DNA of 64,000 nucleotides from JACCTH01 sp035253825. Its GTDB lineage: Bacteria > Actinomycetota > Acidimicrobiia > Spongiisociales > ZC4RG35. The notes below the pieces were generated by a model. That model worked only from the letters and a program-made list of their open reading frames with translations, made no database searches and had not been told where the DNA came from. Position 1 is the stretch's first letter. The number at the start of each line of letters is the position of its first letter. The translations under genes and the position numbers were made by a program. The stretch lies in assembly GCA_035253825.1 (NCBI GenBank), contig DATFBM010000029.1, positions 98,156-162,155 of the forward strand, given 5' to 3'. This document shows, piece by piece, positions 9,198 to 17,898 of this stretch.

Positions 9198-9677
9198 TTA
9201 TGTGGTCGTTCGAGGCGTCAGTCGGATGATGGGGATCAGACGATCGGTCGTCGTCTCGTAACGGGCGAATCCGGGAGCGGTTGCCACGACTCGCTTCCAG
9301 GCCGCCTCACGCTCGGCTCCCTCGAGAGATTCCGGCGTTGCCTGCTCAGTCCTACCTGCCACCGTGGTCCAGGCCTGGTCGGGATTCTTCGCCAGGTTGT
9401 AGCACCAGGCAGGATGGCGAGCCGACCCGTTGTTCGATCCGACCACCAGCCAAGAGTTGGGATGGTCGGGATCGGGGAAACGGGCCACGACCGCCTGGCG
9501 GCGTTTTCCGGTCTTGGCACCCACGGTGGTGAGCATGAGCAGCGGCTGGCCCTGAATCTTCATGCGATCGCCGAGCACGCGGAACATGAAGTGACTCACG
9601 CCCATCCCCGCCTTCATCAGTGGTCGGGCGAAACCGGGCACCCTGAATCCGCGAGTTCCAGACGGCGGGAGTTTCAC
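9198..9677 (-). CDS. deazaflavin (F420)-dependent nitroreductase family protein, Ddn-like
   Basis: About 159 residues matching the split-barrel Ddn family: LLMLTTVGAKTGKRRQAVVARFPD, then SWLVVGSNNGSARHPAWCYNLAKNPD, then VATAPGFARYETTTDRLIPIIRLTP. The family uses reduced F420 to reduce quinones or nitro compounds. I place the start at GTG 9677, ten bases after the TGA of the upstream cyclase gene (stop at 9688-9690), with GAAGA upstream. A longer frame to 9725 would overlap that cyclase. It is probably transcribed with the cyclase. Confidence 0.8.
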   Translation of the reverse strand: MKLPPSGTRGFRVPGFARPLMKAGMGVSHFMFRVLGDRMKIQGQPLLMLTTVGAKTGKRRQAVVARFPDPDHPNSWLVVGSNNGSARHPAWCYNLAKNPDQAWTTVAGRTEQATPESLEGAEREAAWKRVVATAPGFARYETTTDRLIPIIRLTPRTTT

Positions 9678-9687
9678 CGCCGTGTCT

Positions 9688-11304
9688 TCATCTTTCGGAG
9701 CTAGGGACACTGCTCGGAAGATCAACCGATTGATTGATCTCGAAGACCCGGATCGGCCGCTGCACCCCTTTCAGAGTGATAGTTTCCAACTCGATTCCAA
9801 CTACTTGATCTCGCACGGCCGCCATCGTCCTATCAGTGACCAGGACCTGGCCAGCGGCAGCCTTGGTGGACAAGCGAGATGCAACGTTCACGTGGTTGCC
9901 AATGACGGTGTACTCGAGTCGATTCTCGGAACCAACGTTGCCCACGGTCACATAGCCCGTGCTGATTCCGATCCCCACAGCCAACTCCTCATCCAGTTTC
10001 AGCATCAAGTCGCTCCGAAGACGCTCGAGGACTTCCCGGCCCTCGAAAGCGGCCGCCACCGCCCTCTCGGCGTGATCCTCGAAGGGAATGGGATCACCAA
10101 AAAAGGCGAGAATTCCGTCGCCGAGATACTTGTCGAGCGTCCCGCCGTGGCGGAAGACCACGTCGGTCATGGCGGTGAAGTACTGGTTCAAGGCATCGAC
10201 CAGTTCCTCGGGCTCCATCCGCTCCGACAACGTGGTAAAGCCCCGGATGTCGGTGACCAGAATGGATAGGTTGCGCCGGGTGGGACGCAATGTCACCCCA
10301 CCGGCGGTGGAGACAATGGCGTCGGCGACGTGGGGGGAGACGTACCGCCGTAACTCTTCGGTCCGCCTCAGCTGGGATAGCTGTTCCTCAATCGTCTTCT
10401 CGAGATTCTGGTTGAGCGAGGTGAGCTCCGAATAAAGGCTGGCCAGCCGCTCACTGGTGCGGTTGAGGTTCAGGGTGAGGCGGCCGAACTCGTCGCGGTT
10501 GGGCACATTGACGATTTGATCGAAGTTGCCGTCGGCGATGCCGGCGAGGGCAACGTCGATCTTGCGGACCGGTCGAATGAGCGACCAGGAGAGAACTGCG
10601 CCAAAGGCCAGGGCGGTGAGGAGGCTCACGACTGAAAAGGCCGCAACAGTGATTGTGAGAAACTGACGGTTGTCCCGGAAGCTGGCGAGCTGTGACTGCA
10701 TGGCATCGCCCGAATCCGAAATCAGCGCGTTGAGCTCGGCCTCGAGTTCGTGGGAGATCTCGTGTTCAGCCGAGATATGCACGTTCAAGGCTTGGTCGAG
10801 GTCGCCGGCCTGGTAGTGAGAAAGGACCACTTCGCCAGCGGCGGCGAACCTCTCATCGATGGCCCGCAGCCGATCGATGAGCTGGGGATCGATCGGGGCT
10901 TCCAGCGCTTCGATGGCGTTGATGTCTTCGGTGAAGTTCGACTTGGCGGTGGCAATTCTGTCGTTCCAGCTGTCGACGTGGGTGATCAGCGCCATGGCTC
11001 GGTAATGGCTCTGGCCGGTCACCGAATAGATGGCCTGACGAGCCAGGTCCTTCTGGGTCTCAAGGGCGATCAGACGATCGACCTGTTGGTTCATCTGCCC
11101 GATCACGAAGATGCTGAGGACTCCCATCAGCAAAAGCAGCAGGGCGATGGTGAGGAATCCGCCAAGCAACTTGGCGTGGACGGTGGCCGGCATTCGCGCC
11201 ACCCCGTCCACTAGCGGACGGAGCGCTCGCGGGAGTGGTCCCAGGTCCTTTTCCGGGAGAGGCGAGTTCGGTTCGACCTTTAGCCCCGGGTCCGATTCGG
11301 TCAT
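9688..11304 (-). CDS. membrane-bound class IIIb adenylate cyclase with 4-helix sensor and HAMP domain
   Basis: 538 residues. A cytoplasmic N-terminus is followed by TM1 (46-69), a helical extracytoplasmic sensor of about 145 residues like chemoreceptor 4HB domains, TM2 (216-241), HAMP (242-295), a coiled-coil linker and a cyclase domain (345-525). Catalytic residues are intact: Asp352 in VTDIRGFT, Lys392 and Asp396 in LDKYLGDG, Thr466 in YTVIGN (the Thr typical of class IIIb), Asn473 and Arg477 in VNVASRL. It should convert ATP to cAMP in response to an external or membrane signal. The Ddn-like gene follows on the same strand. Confidence 0.9.
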   Translation of the reverse strand: MTESDPGLKVEPNSPLPEKDLGPLPRALRPLVDGVARMPATVHAKLLGGFLTIALLLLLMGVLSIFVIGQMNQQVDRLIALETQKDLARQAIYSVTGQSHYRAMALITHVDSWNDRIATAKSNFTEDINAIEALEAPIDPQLIDRLRAIDERFAAAGEVVLSHYQAGDLDQALNVHISAEHEISHELEAELNALISDSGDAMQSQLASFRDNRQFLTITVAAFSVVSLLTALAFGAVLSWSLIRPVRKIDVALAGIADGNFDQIVNVPNRDEFGRLTLNLNRTSERLASLYSELTSLNQNLEKTIEEQLSQLRRTEELRRYVSPHVADAIVSTAGGVTLRPTRRNLSILVTDIRGFTTLSERMEPEELVDALNQYFTAMTDVVFRHGGTLDKYLGDGILAFFGDPIPFEDHAERAVAAAFEGREVLERLRSDLMLKLDEELAVGIGISTGYVTVGNVGSENRLEYTVIGNHVNVASRLSTKAAAGQVLVTDRTMAAVRDQVVGIELETITLKGVQRPIRVFEINQSVDLPSSVPSSER

Positions 11305-11349
11305 ACGGTTCCTTTGCGTCCGTACGGCTCTACGAACGCGGGTGTGAAG

Positions 11350-11727
11350 CTATTTGAAGAACTCGTTGATGGCGGCGGTGTCGTCCGAGAAGGCCCAGCG
11401 ATGGGTGATCATGCCGTCGCGCACGTGGTAGATCTCGGCCGTCTTGTAATTCAGGGTCCGACCATCCCGCCCGGCCTTGGCGTTGACCAGGGCCACCACG
11501 TGCTCGTCGTTGGCGATCACGTCGTGGAGCTCGATATCAATGGTGCCTTGTCCCATCAGGTCCTGCATGCGCTGAAAAAGAGCCTCCTTGCCCCGGATCG
11601 GTTGGTCAGAGCCGATTTCCCACCACTCGACGTCGTCTGCGATGTTGTCGGCGTAGGTAGTGAAGTCGCCTTCGTTCGCTGCCTGGCTCATCTGCCGAAA
11701 CAGCGCGGCGTTGGGATGGTCCTGCAC
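11350..11727 (-). CDS. SnoaL-like / NTF2-fold family protein
   Basis: 125 residues: MQDHPNAALFRQMSQAANEGDFTTYADNIADDVEWWEIG, then IRGKEALFQRMQDL, HDVIANDEHVVALVNAKA and KTAEIYHVRDGMITHRWAF. These are the standard segments of the SnoaL-like polyketide cyclase/ketosteroid isomerase fold. A GGAGGCACTT stretch precedes the ATG at 11727. The ligand is unknown. It lies just upstream of the cyclase gene on the same strand and is divergent from the LLM oxidoreductase. Confidence 0.8.
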   Translation of the reverse strand: MQDHPNAALFRQMSQAANEGDFTTYADNIADDVEWWEIGSDQPIRGKEALFQRMQDLMGQGTIDIELHDVIANDEHVVALVNAKAGRDGRTLNYKTAEIYHVRDGMITHRWAFSDDTAAINEFFK

Positions 11728-11818
11728 GAAGTGCCTCCTTGTTAGCGACCAACGCTACATCTCCTCATCAGACCAAGGGGGCTGATAGCCCGGCTTGCGA
11801 AGAATTACTCTCGAGTTC

Positions 11819-12829
11819 ATGGACGAGGGCTCGCACAACAGATTGCGCTTTGGGCTGCGGATCCCCTCCTACGCCCCTCCTGGCCTGAGTTATCAAGACT
11901 CCCGCGACTTGCTCGACTATTGCCGACGGGTAGACGAGCTTTCCTTCGAGGACATTTGGGTCATCGACCATCTGCTCGTCTCCAAAGGCGTTTACGGAGT
12001 GTCATGGCTCGACTCCCTCGCCACCCTTTCCGCCGCCGCCGCCGTCACCCAGCGGGTTGGCCTCGGGACCGCTGCCCTGGTCCTCCCCTTACGGCATCCG
12101 GTCACGTTGGCCAAGGAGATCGCCTCGCTCCATCAGCTCTCGGGTGGACGATTTCGCTTGGGGGTGGCGGTGGGATGGGATCCCGACGAGTTCGAAGCCG
12201 TCGGGGTGCCGCTCAAACAACGGGGCGCTCGCACCGACGAGGCGCTCGAGCTCATTCGTCTTCTTCTGACCGAGGAATCTGTCACCTTTGACGGTCGTTA
12301 CTGGCAGACCAAAGAGCTCACCATCTATCCCCGAGTGCCGGATCCGCCTCCCGTCTGGATCGCCGGCGGCACGCTGACTCACGCCCCCGACACCCCCGAC
12401 AAACCCTTCATTGCCCCCGGGGTCCTCGATCGGATTTTGAAAGCGGAAGGGTGGATGGCTCGGTCGAGCGGCAGCGATCCCGGCGATGTGGCGAACGATT
12501 GGCGGGTAGTCCAGGACCATCTGACCGGGGCCGGGCGGGACCCAGCCACCCTCACTTTTGGTGCCACCCAGTTCCTCCACGTCACCGAGGAGAAAGATCG
12601 GGAGAAGGCTCTATCCGAGCAAATGCCTCACTTCCTCGAGATCATGGGTGCTCATCGCACTACGGAGGACCTGCGGGCCTCGTATCTGACCGGAACGATC
12701 GACGACATGCTGGCCACCATCAACTCGCTACACGAGGCGGGCTTGCAGTATCTGATCTTGACTCCGCTGGTAAAAGACCCCGGACAGCTCGAGCTGATCA
12801 CCCGATACATCGTCGAGCCGTTGCGCTGA
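11819..12829 (+). CDS. LLM-class F420-dependent oxidoreductase
   Basis: 336 residues with the luciferase-like TIM-barrel signature: RFGLRIPSYAPPGLSY, WVIDHLLV, RVGLGTAALVLPLRHPVTLAKEIASLHQLSGGRFRLGVAVGW, then PRVPDPPPVWIAGG. The LGVAVGW(D) segment and family context favour F420 over FMN, as for actinobacterial TIGR03619-type proteins. The substrate is unknown. I prefer ATG 11819; a TTG eight codons earlier is possible. The gene is divergent from the SnoaL gene and shares a roughly 90-base promoter region. Confidence 0.85.
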   Translation: MDEGSHNRLRFGLRIPSYAPPGLSYQDSRDLLDYCRRVDELSFEDIWVIDHLLVSKGVYGVSWLDSLATLSAAAAVTQRVGLGTAALVLPLRHPVTLAKEIASLHQLSGGRFRLGVAVGWDPDEFEAVGVPLKQRGARTDEALELIRLLLTEESVTFDGRYWQTKELTIYPRVPDPPPVWIAGGTLTHAPDTPDKPFIAPGVLDRILKAEGWMARSSGSDPGDVANDWRVVQDHLTGAGRDPATLTFGATQFLHVTEEKDREKALSEQMPHFLEIMGAHRTTEDLRASYLTGTIDDMLATINSLHEAGLQYLILTPLVKDPGQLELITRYIVEPLR

Positions 12830-12844
12830 TCGTTCGGGCCGGGG

Positions 12845-12897
12845 TCCGCATTTACGCCAGAACATGCGGATGCGCATGCTGAAGCCTTAGGTTTCAG
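12845..12897. promoter_or_regulatory. cluster of inverted repeats upstream of the ABM gene
   Basis: TCCGCAT (12845-12851) can pair with ATGCGGA (12864-12870), and this is followed by the palindrome ATGCGCAT (12870-12877). Next, CTGAAGCC and GGTTTCAG (12879-12897) form a near-perfect inverted repeat with a TTA loop. None is followed by a T-run, so an operator or 5' UTR structure for the next gene is as likely as termination of the LLM gene. Confidence 0.35.
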
Positions 12898-12913
12898 TTA
12901 TAAGGAGGGGGGA

Positions 12914-12970
12914 ATGGCATCTCACTTGTCGAAAGGTGGACTGACATGGCTGGACCCATCGTTTACGTAA
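12914..12970 (+). CDS. possible 18-residue leader ORF overlapping the ABM start
   Basis: A very strong ribosome site (TAAGGAGGGGGG, 12901-12912) sits just before an ATG at 12914 that encodes only 18 residues. It ends at TAA 12968-12970, inside the next gene, whose ATG at 12946 is in another frame. The next gene has only a weaker GGTGGA site. The short frame may be a translated leader that loads ribosomes for the downstream gene, or the strong site may simply act at a distance. Nothing in the peptide suggests a function. Confidence 0.35.
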   Translation: MASHLSKGGLTWLDPSFT

Positions 12971-13314
12971 GTCACTTTCAGATCAAGCCTGATCGAATTG
13001 ATGAGTGGTGGAGCCAGGTTGCAGACGTGGTTCCGGAGCTCGATGCAGCCAAGCCCCGGACCGCCTTCCAACACTTCTATGTCGACGAAGAGGGGACCTC
13101 GGTGAGCATCGTTCACGTTTTCGCTGACCCTGAAGCGATGGACCTGCACATGGAGGGAGCCTCCGATCGGAGCCGGGCGGCGATGGAGTTCCTCGAGCCG
13201 ATCGGCTTCGAGTTGTACGGCCAACCGACCGAGCGATTCAAAGCCGCCATGGGCGACATGGCGAATCTGCTTCGAATCGAGCCGACCCACATGGCGGGCT
13301 TCGACCGGCTCTGA
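12946..13314 (+). CDS. antibiotic-biosynthesis-monooxygenase (ABM)-like dimeric ferredoxin-fold protein
   Basis: 122 residues. The opening strand IVYVSHFQIKPDRIDEWWSQV, the central AFQHFYVDEEGTSVSIVHVFADPEAMDLHME and the helix RAAMEFLEPIGFELYGQP follow the ABM/quinol monooxygenase fold, a cofactor-free oxygenase or heme-degradation family. No catalytic residues can be assigned. ATG 12946 has AAAGGTGGA upstream and lies within a possible short leader ORF. Confidence 0.65.
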   Translation: MAGPIVYVSHFQIKPDRIDEWWSQVADVVPELDAAKPRTAFQHFYVDEEGTSVSIVHVFADPEAMDLHMEGASDRSRAAMEFLEPIGFELYGQPTERFKAAMGDMANLLRIEPTHMAGFDRL

Positions 13315-13323
13315 CTCAGGTAG

Positions 13324-14121
13324 TCAACGGATGGTCATGAAGCCCGCTTGCTCGCAGGCATCAACCATTTCCCGGATGTCGTCGTAGTCCGAGGACTGCC
13401 TGGGTACCCATTTCTCCACCAGGCCCAGGTCGAGGATCGCTCGTCCCCGCTCGGTGGTGTGGAACTCGACCAAAACCTCGACGACCGCCTGGCGGAACTC
13501 CCTGTCAAAGCGTTTGGACACCGCCACCGGCTGAATCGTCGACGGTCCCAGGGAGTCGATGATCTTGATGTCCTTGGTCACCTCGGGATGGTCTCGCATC
13601 TCGATCGCCAGCACTTGGGAGTCGATCGCTGAGGCATCCACCACCCCCGCGGCCACCATCCGCACCGACTCCTCGTGGAAGCCGGCGTCGATCACCTCCG
13701 AAAAGAAGCCGTCGGTCTCCCCGATTGAGACCAGGTGATAGCGGGTTATTCCGTAGCCGGATTGCGACAGGGGCTCGTTGAACGACCACGACCTCCCCCG
13801 CAAATCGAGAAACGAGCGAGCGTCGCTGTCACGGTGGACGATCACGTCGGAGAAGTAGATGGGCCGGCCGCCATACCTCTCACCGCGCAGAACCGGTGCG
13901 GCGATGGGTTGGGCGGGGGATATGCCTTGCCGCTCGAACATGACATAGGGAAGGCTGCAAACGAAGCAAACGTCGTTGACGTCCTTCTGGCAGTTCTCGT
14001 AGTCGGTCTCGACCACCAGCTCGGTGCTCATGCCTAAGGCATCACCCACCGCGTCTGCGATCCCCTGATAGACGCGCAGCATGTTGGGGGCGAGAAAAGT
14101 CCCAAACCTGAGATCGGCCAT
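13324..14121 (-). CDS. PhnD-like periplasmic-binding-fold protein lacking a signal peptide
   Basis: About 265 residues. RFGTFLAPNMLRVYQGIADAVGDALG, then SLPYVMFE, DLRGRSWSFNEPLSQSGYGITRYHL, GFHEESVRMVAAGVVDASAIDSQVL and IIDSLGPSTIQPVAVSKR match phosphate/phosphonate-type substrate-binding proteins (PF12974 family). The start is ATG 14121, seven bases after the stop of the Mo-hydroxylase gene. An upstream start would run deep into that gene and add no signal sequence. With no export signal and no cognate permease here, it may bind a ligand in the cytoplasm. Its ligand is unknown; it shares the operon with the Mo-hydroxylase genes. Confidence 0.7.
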   Translation of the reverse strand: MADLRFGTFLAPNMLRVYQGIADAVGDALGMSTELVVETDYENCQKDVNDVCFVCSLPYVMFERQGISPAQPIAAPVLRGERYGGRPIYFSDVIVHRDSDARSFLDLRGRSWSFNEPLSQSGYGITRYHLVSIGETDGFFSEVIDAGFHEESVRMVAAGVVDASAIDSQVLAIEMRDHPEVTKDIKIIDSLGPSTIQPVAVSKRFDREFRQAVVEVLVEFHTTERGRAILDLGLVEKWVPRQSSDYDDIREMVDACEQAGFMTIR

Positions 14122-14128
14122 CGTTCGT

Positions 14129-16858
14129 TTAGCCGCCGCGGGAGGCTTGAATCGCCGCCAGCACCCGGTCGGGAGTGGCCGGGAGCTTTCGGATCCCGAC
14201 GCCGATGGCATCACGCAGGGCGTTGAGAATGGAAGGGGCGGTGGGGATCAGGGAATGCTCGCCGATCCCCTTGGCCCCATAGGGCCCGCGGGGGTCGTTT
14301 GATTCCACCAGGATGCTTACTACCTCGGGGACGTCGCCGATGGTGGGAATGAGATAGTCATGGAGGTTCTCGGTTCGCCCCGGTATGTACTCCTCCATCA
14401 ACGCGAGACCGATTCCCTGGGCGATGCCGCCTTCGATCTGGCCTTCTAAGAGACCGGGATTCACCGCCCGGCCGACGTCGTGGGCGGCGGTGATCTTCAA
14501 AAGACGAACGGTCCCCAGCTCCAGATCGACTTCCAATTCGGTGAGTTGGGCGCCGAAACCGAAAACGGCATACGGTTCGCCCTGGCCCTTGTCGTCGAGG
14601 GGAGTGGTGGGGGGGTCGTAGGTGGCCACCGCCATCGCCACCAGGTCTCCTTCCACCGCAGGCAGTGCGTTGAGATCGACTGCCTTGACCTCCCCGCGAT
14701 CGTGGATCAGAAAATTCGCCCCGTCGACTTCGAACGAGGACTCCTCCGATGCGCCCACCCACGCCAGCAACTGTTTTCGTAATGATTGGCCGGCGGCAAA
14801 AGCGGCGTTTCCGCTGACATAGGTTTGTCTGGAGGCCGAGGTCTTGCCGGCGTCGGGCGTGGTGTCGGTGTCGGCCCCGATCCGAATCACCGCCTCGAGC
14901 GGAACCCCCACCGCGTCGGCGCAGATCTGGCTGATGACGGTGTTGGCTCCTTGGCCGATGTCGACTGCCCCCTGAAAAAGAACCACCCGTCCCTTCCGAT
15001 TGAGGCCCACCTTGATAGTGGAGGGATTGGGAAGAGCGGTGTTTCCACAACCGTACCAAAGGCCCGCCACTCCCACCCCGCGGCGTTTGCCGTCGGCACC
15101 GTCGTTGAATGAGGCAGCCTCGGCGCGAGCGCTAATCCAGGCGGGCCTCAGAGCCTCGAGGCAATCGACGTAACCCACCCCGGCTTCGAATACCTGACCG
15201 GTGACCGTGGGCTGTCGAGCAGTAAGGGCGTTGCGGAGCCTGAACTCGAGCCGGTCGATGCCGACCGCATCGGCCACCTCGTCGAAGAGGCATTCCTGGG
15301 CGATGGCCGCCTGCGGTACCCCGAAACCGCGAAAGGCGCCTGAAGGCGGGCAATTGGTGTGCACCGCCGCGGTTCGGGCCCGGTAGGCCTCGTAGACATA
15401 GGGGCCGCCGGCGTGGACCGGGACCCGATTGGCGACGGTCGGCCCCCAGGATGAGTAGGCGCCGGTGTTGAAGCTGGCCTCGAAGTCCATCGCCAACAAC
15501 TTTCCCTCCCCCGACGCCCCCACCCGGACCTTCATCTGCGCCGGGTGGCGTTTGGTGGTCGACATCATCGACTCCGGTCGGGTGTAGGTCATCCGTACCG
15601 GTCGATCGAGACGCCAGGCGGCGAGGGCGAGAAAGGGTTGCAGCGAGATGTCGAGCTTTCCCCCGAACCCGCCTCCCACCGCGGTGGGGACGATCCGCAC
15701 CTGCGAGGGATCGAGGGCGAGGATCTCCGTCACCTCGATCAGATCCATGTGCGGAGTCTGCGTCGTCACATGAACCTCGAGGCGATCAGCCACTCGCCGG
15801 GCATACCCCGCCTCCGGTTCGATGTAGGCATGTTCGATGAACCCGGTGGCGAATTCGGCTTCGAGAATCTTTTCTGCATTGTCGAAAGCGGCCTCCAAGT
15901 CGCCCCGCTCGACCAGGCCCCGGATCAAGACATTGCGATCACGGCTGGGATGAAGCAGAGCAGCACCATCGGCCAACGCCTCCTCGAGCGTCATCAGGGG
16001 AACCAGCTCCCGCCAGGAGACCGGGAAATCTGTCAGGTCAAGAGTCTCTATCGCCCCGGGCTCACCCACCACCAGCGCCACCGACTCTCCCCGATAGCGG
16101 GCTTCTCCTTCGGCAAAGACCGGCTGGTCGGCGAGGGGGGCGATCACCCCGAACCAGTTCCGGCCGGGGATGTCTTTGGCGGTGAAAATTGCCACCACCC
16201 CTTGATGCTCTTCGACGAAGGCGTCGAGGTCACCAAAGTCGAAAGCCGCCCGGGGATAGGGGGAACGTATGACTCGTGCGAGGAGTGCGTTCGAGGGAAA
16301 CCCGTCGGCTCCGAAAACGTCTGTGCCCCTCACCTTGGGGATGCCGTCGACGCGTGGGACTCGCTGGCCCACTGCCTTTCCCTCCGGAGCGCGCACCGGT
16401 TCCTCGTCGAAGGTGGGAGCTGCCACGACTGCGTCGATGATCTTGCGATAGCCGGTGCACCGGCATAGCACCCCGCCGAGCCCGTCCTTTACCGCTCGCT
16501 CATCCGGGGTCGGGTTGGTGGCCAACAGCCCGGCCGCCGCCACCAACATCCCCGGCGTACATATACCGCACTGGGCAGCACCGTGATGGAGGAACGATCG
16601 CTGTAGGCGCTCTATTCGAGCCGAGGCGTCGAGGCCCTCCAGAGTCACCACCTCGTGGCCGTCGAGCCGACCGATCGGGACCGTGCAGCTGTTGACCACC
16701 TCGTTGTCGAGGAGGATCGAGCAGGCTCCGCAGTCGCCGGCTTCACAGCCGACCTTGGTGGCGGTCATGCCGAGGTCATCGCGCAAGACATCACTGAGTC
16801 GACGCAGCGGGGGAGCGTCGACTTCGACCGATTGCCCGTTGACCAGAAGCTTGATCAT
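14129..16858 (-). CDS. xanthine dehydrogenase-family Mo hydroxylase, fused 2Fe-2S and molybdopterin subunits
   Basis: 909 residues. Residues 1-150 are the small iron-sulfur subunit with both clusters complete: Cys38, 43, 46, 58 (GCEAGDCGAC) and Cys97, 100, 132, 134 (QCGIC, CRC). The rest is the large molybdopterin subunit with VGGGFGGK, GAFRGFG, GAVDIGQG and the active-site Glu867 in GAKGIGE. The enzyme would hydroxylate an N-heterocycle or aldehyde using water. Substrate cannot be told from sequence. The 2Fe-2S/Mo fusion with a separate FAD gene is less common than three separate subunits. ATG 16858 overlaps the FAD-subunit stop as ATGA. Confidence 0.92.
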   Translation of the reverse strand: MIKLLVNGQSVEVDAPPLRRLSDVLRDDLGMTATKVGCEAGDCGACSILLDNEVVNSCTVPIGRLDGHEVVTLEGLDASARIERLQRSFLHHGAAQCGICTPGMLVAAAGLLATNPTPDERAVKDGLGGVLCRCTGYRKIIDAVVAAPTFDEEPVRAPEGKAVGQRVPRVDGIPKVRGTDVFGADGFPSNALLARVIRSPYPRAAFDFGDLDAFVEEHQGVVAIFTAKDIPGRNWFGVIAPLADQPVFAEGEARYRGESVALVVGEPGAIETLDLTDFPVSWRELVPLMTLEEALADGAALLHPSRDRNVLIRGLVERGDLEAAFDNAEKILEAEFATGFIEHAYIEPEAGYARRVADRLEVHVTTQTPHMDLIEVTEILALDPSQVRIVPTAVGGGFGGKLDISLQPFLALAAWRLDRPVRMTYTRPESMMSTTKRHPAQMKVRVGASGEGKLLAMDFEASFNTGAYSSWGPTVANRVPVHAGGPYVYEAYRARTAAVHTNCPPSGAFRGFGVPQAAIAQECLFDEVADAVGIDRLEFRLRNALTARQPTVTGQVFEAGVGYVDCLEALRPAWISARAEAASFNDGADGKRRGVGVAGLWYGCGNTALPNPSTIKVGLNRKGRVVLFQGAVDIGQGANTVISQICADAVGVPLEAVIRIGADTDTTPDAGKTSASRQTYVSGNAAFAAGQSLRKQLLAWVGASEESSFEVDGANFLIHDRGEVKAVDLNALPAVEGDLVAMAVATYDPPTTPLDDKGQGEPYAVFGFGAQLTELEVDLELGTVRLLKITAAHDVGRAVNPGLLEGQIEGGIAQGIGLALMEEYIPGRTENLHDYLIPTIGDVPEVVSILVESNDPRGPYGAKGIGEHSLIPTAPSILNALRDAIGVGIRKLPATPDRVLAAIQASRGG

Positions 16859-17742
16859 TCCCCAGACTCCGCAAGACGTCGCAAGGAGCGCCGGATCAGC
16901 GCCAGCGCCGCCTCGAGGCGATAGTCGGCTGTGGCTCGCACGTCGTCGATCGGAGCCAGGGCATCGAGATGGTGCCTCGCCGGGAGGTGCAGCAAGCGGT
17001 CGCTCTTGTGCCTCCCTCTGAGCTCCGACTCGAGGTCGGTTAGCCGCTGGGCCACCGGCGAACACGCGCCCACGGCTACCCGGGCGTCGACGATGGTGCC
17101 ATCAGCCCCGATCGCAATCACGGTTGCCACCATCACGATCGAGATGACGAGATAGCTCCGCGATCCAAGTTTCTGGAAGTCGGAGAAGGCCGTTTCCAGA
17201 GCGCGGGGAACGACCACCGCGGTGACCAGCTCACCGGGTCGGAGAGCGGTCTGTCGGTATCCGGTCAGGAACTCCGCCAACGGGACGACCCGATGGCCGC
17301 CCTGAGAGCTCAGCTCGACTGCGGCATCGAGGGTCAAGAGCGGAGGAATGCCGTCGGCGGCCGGAGAGGCATTGCAGAGGTTGCCGGCGATGGTGCCGGC
17401 GTTCTGGACCTGGATGCCGCCCACTTCCGAGGCGGCGAGGCGGAGCCCGTCGAAGGCGCGGGGGAGGTCTGCCTTCCTGATGTCGGCCCAGCGGGTGAGA
17501 GCACCGATCCGATAGGAATCGTCCGTCTTGGTGATGCCCCGGAGCTCGTCCAGCTTTGAAATGTCGAGCACCGGCTCGGTCAACGGACGCCCCACCCGAG
17601 ACGGGTAGAAGTCGGTTCCGCCCGCCAGGACCGTCCACTTCCCATCGTTGAAAGCCGCCAGTGCATCCTGGAGATCAGTTGGTGCCAAATAATTCACCGA
17701 GCGCCCATTCTGGTCGGGGCGATGATCACGGTTCTTTGACAC
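16855..17742 (-). CDS. FAD-binding subunit of xanthine dehydrogenase-family enzyme
   Basis: 295 residues, the normal length for the medium (FAD) subunit. The two FAD motifs are visible: VLAGGTDFYP (38-47) and QNAGTIAGNLCNASPAAD (113-130). It passes electrons from the iron-sulfur clusters to NAD or another acceptor. The stop overlaps the ATG of the fused Mo/2Fe-2S gene in an ATGA, implying coupled translation. GTG 17742 is the longest start; GTG 17697 (beginning VNYLAPT) fits the family N-terminus better but has only a weak ribosome site. Confidence 0.9.
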   Translation of the reverse strand: MSKNRDHRPDQNGRSVNYLAPTDLQDALAAFNDGKWTVLAGGTDFYPSRVGRPLTEPVLDISKLDELRGITKTDDSYRIGALTRWADIRKADLPRAFDGLRLAASEVGGIQVQNAGTIAGNLCNASPAADGIPPLLTLDAAVELSSQGGHRVVPLAEFLTGYRQTALRPGELVTAVVVPRALETAFSDFQKLGSRSYLVISIVMVATVIAIGADGTIVDARVAVGACSPVAQRLTDLESELRGRHKSDRLLHLPARHHLDALAPIDDVRATADYRLEAALALIRRSLRRLAESGE

Positions 17743-17898
17743 CTGTCAAGACGATGGCTAGAACGGATCGATGGCTCCGAGAGGGAGCCTCCACGTCCGC
17801 GGGAAGGACCGAGTCCACCTCTCCGACGGTTCGAAGTCGGCTTTGACGATCTCCTTTCGGCCTGGGAGCGGACGGCAGGCAAAGGAGAGGAGATTTTC

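Noticed and set aside
13324..14121. Phosphonate or phosphite import locus
   Set aside because: Only a PhnD-like protein is present, without signal peptide, permease or ATPase genes nearby.
15545..16468. Long plus-strand frame opposite the Mo-hydroxylase gene
   Set aside because: It is a shadow of the high-GC coding strand; the minus strand has complete xanthine dehydrogenase motifs.
16859..17065. N-terminal extension of the fused Mo/2Fe-2S protein
   Set aside because: It overlaps the FAD-subunit gene; ATG 16858 begins the usual MIKLLVNGQ start of the iron-sulfur domain.
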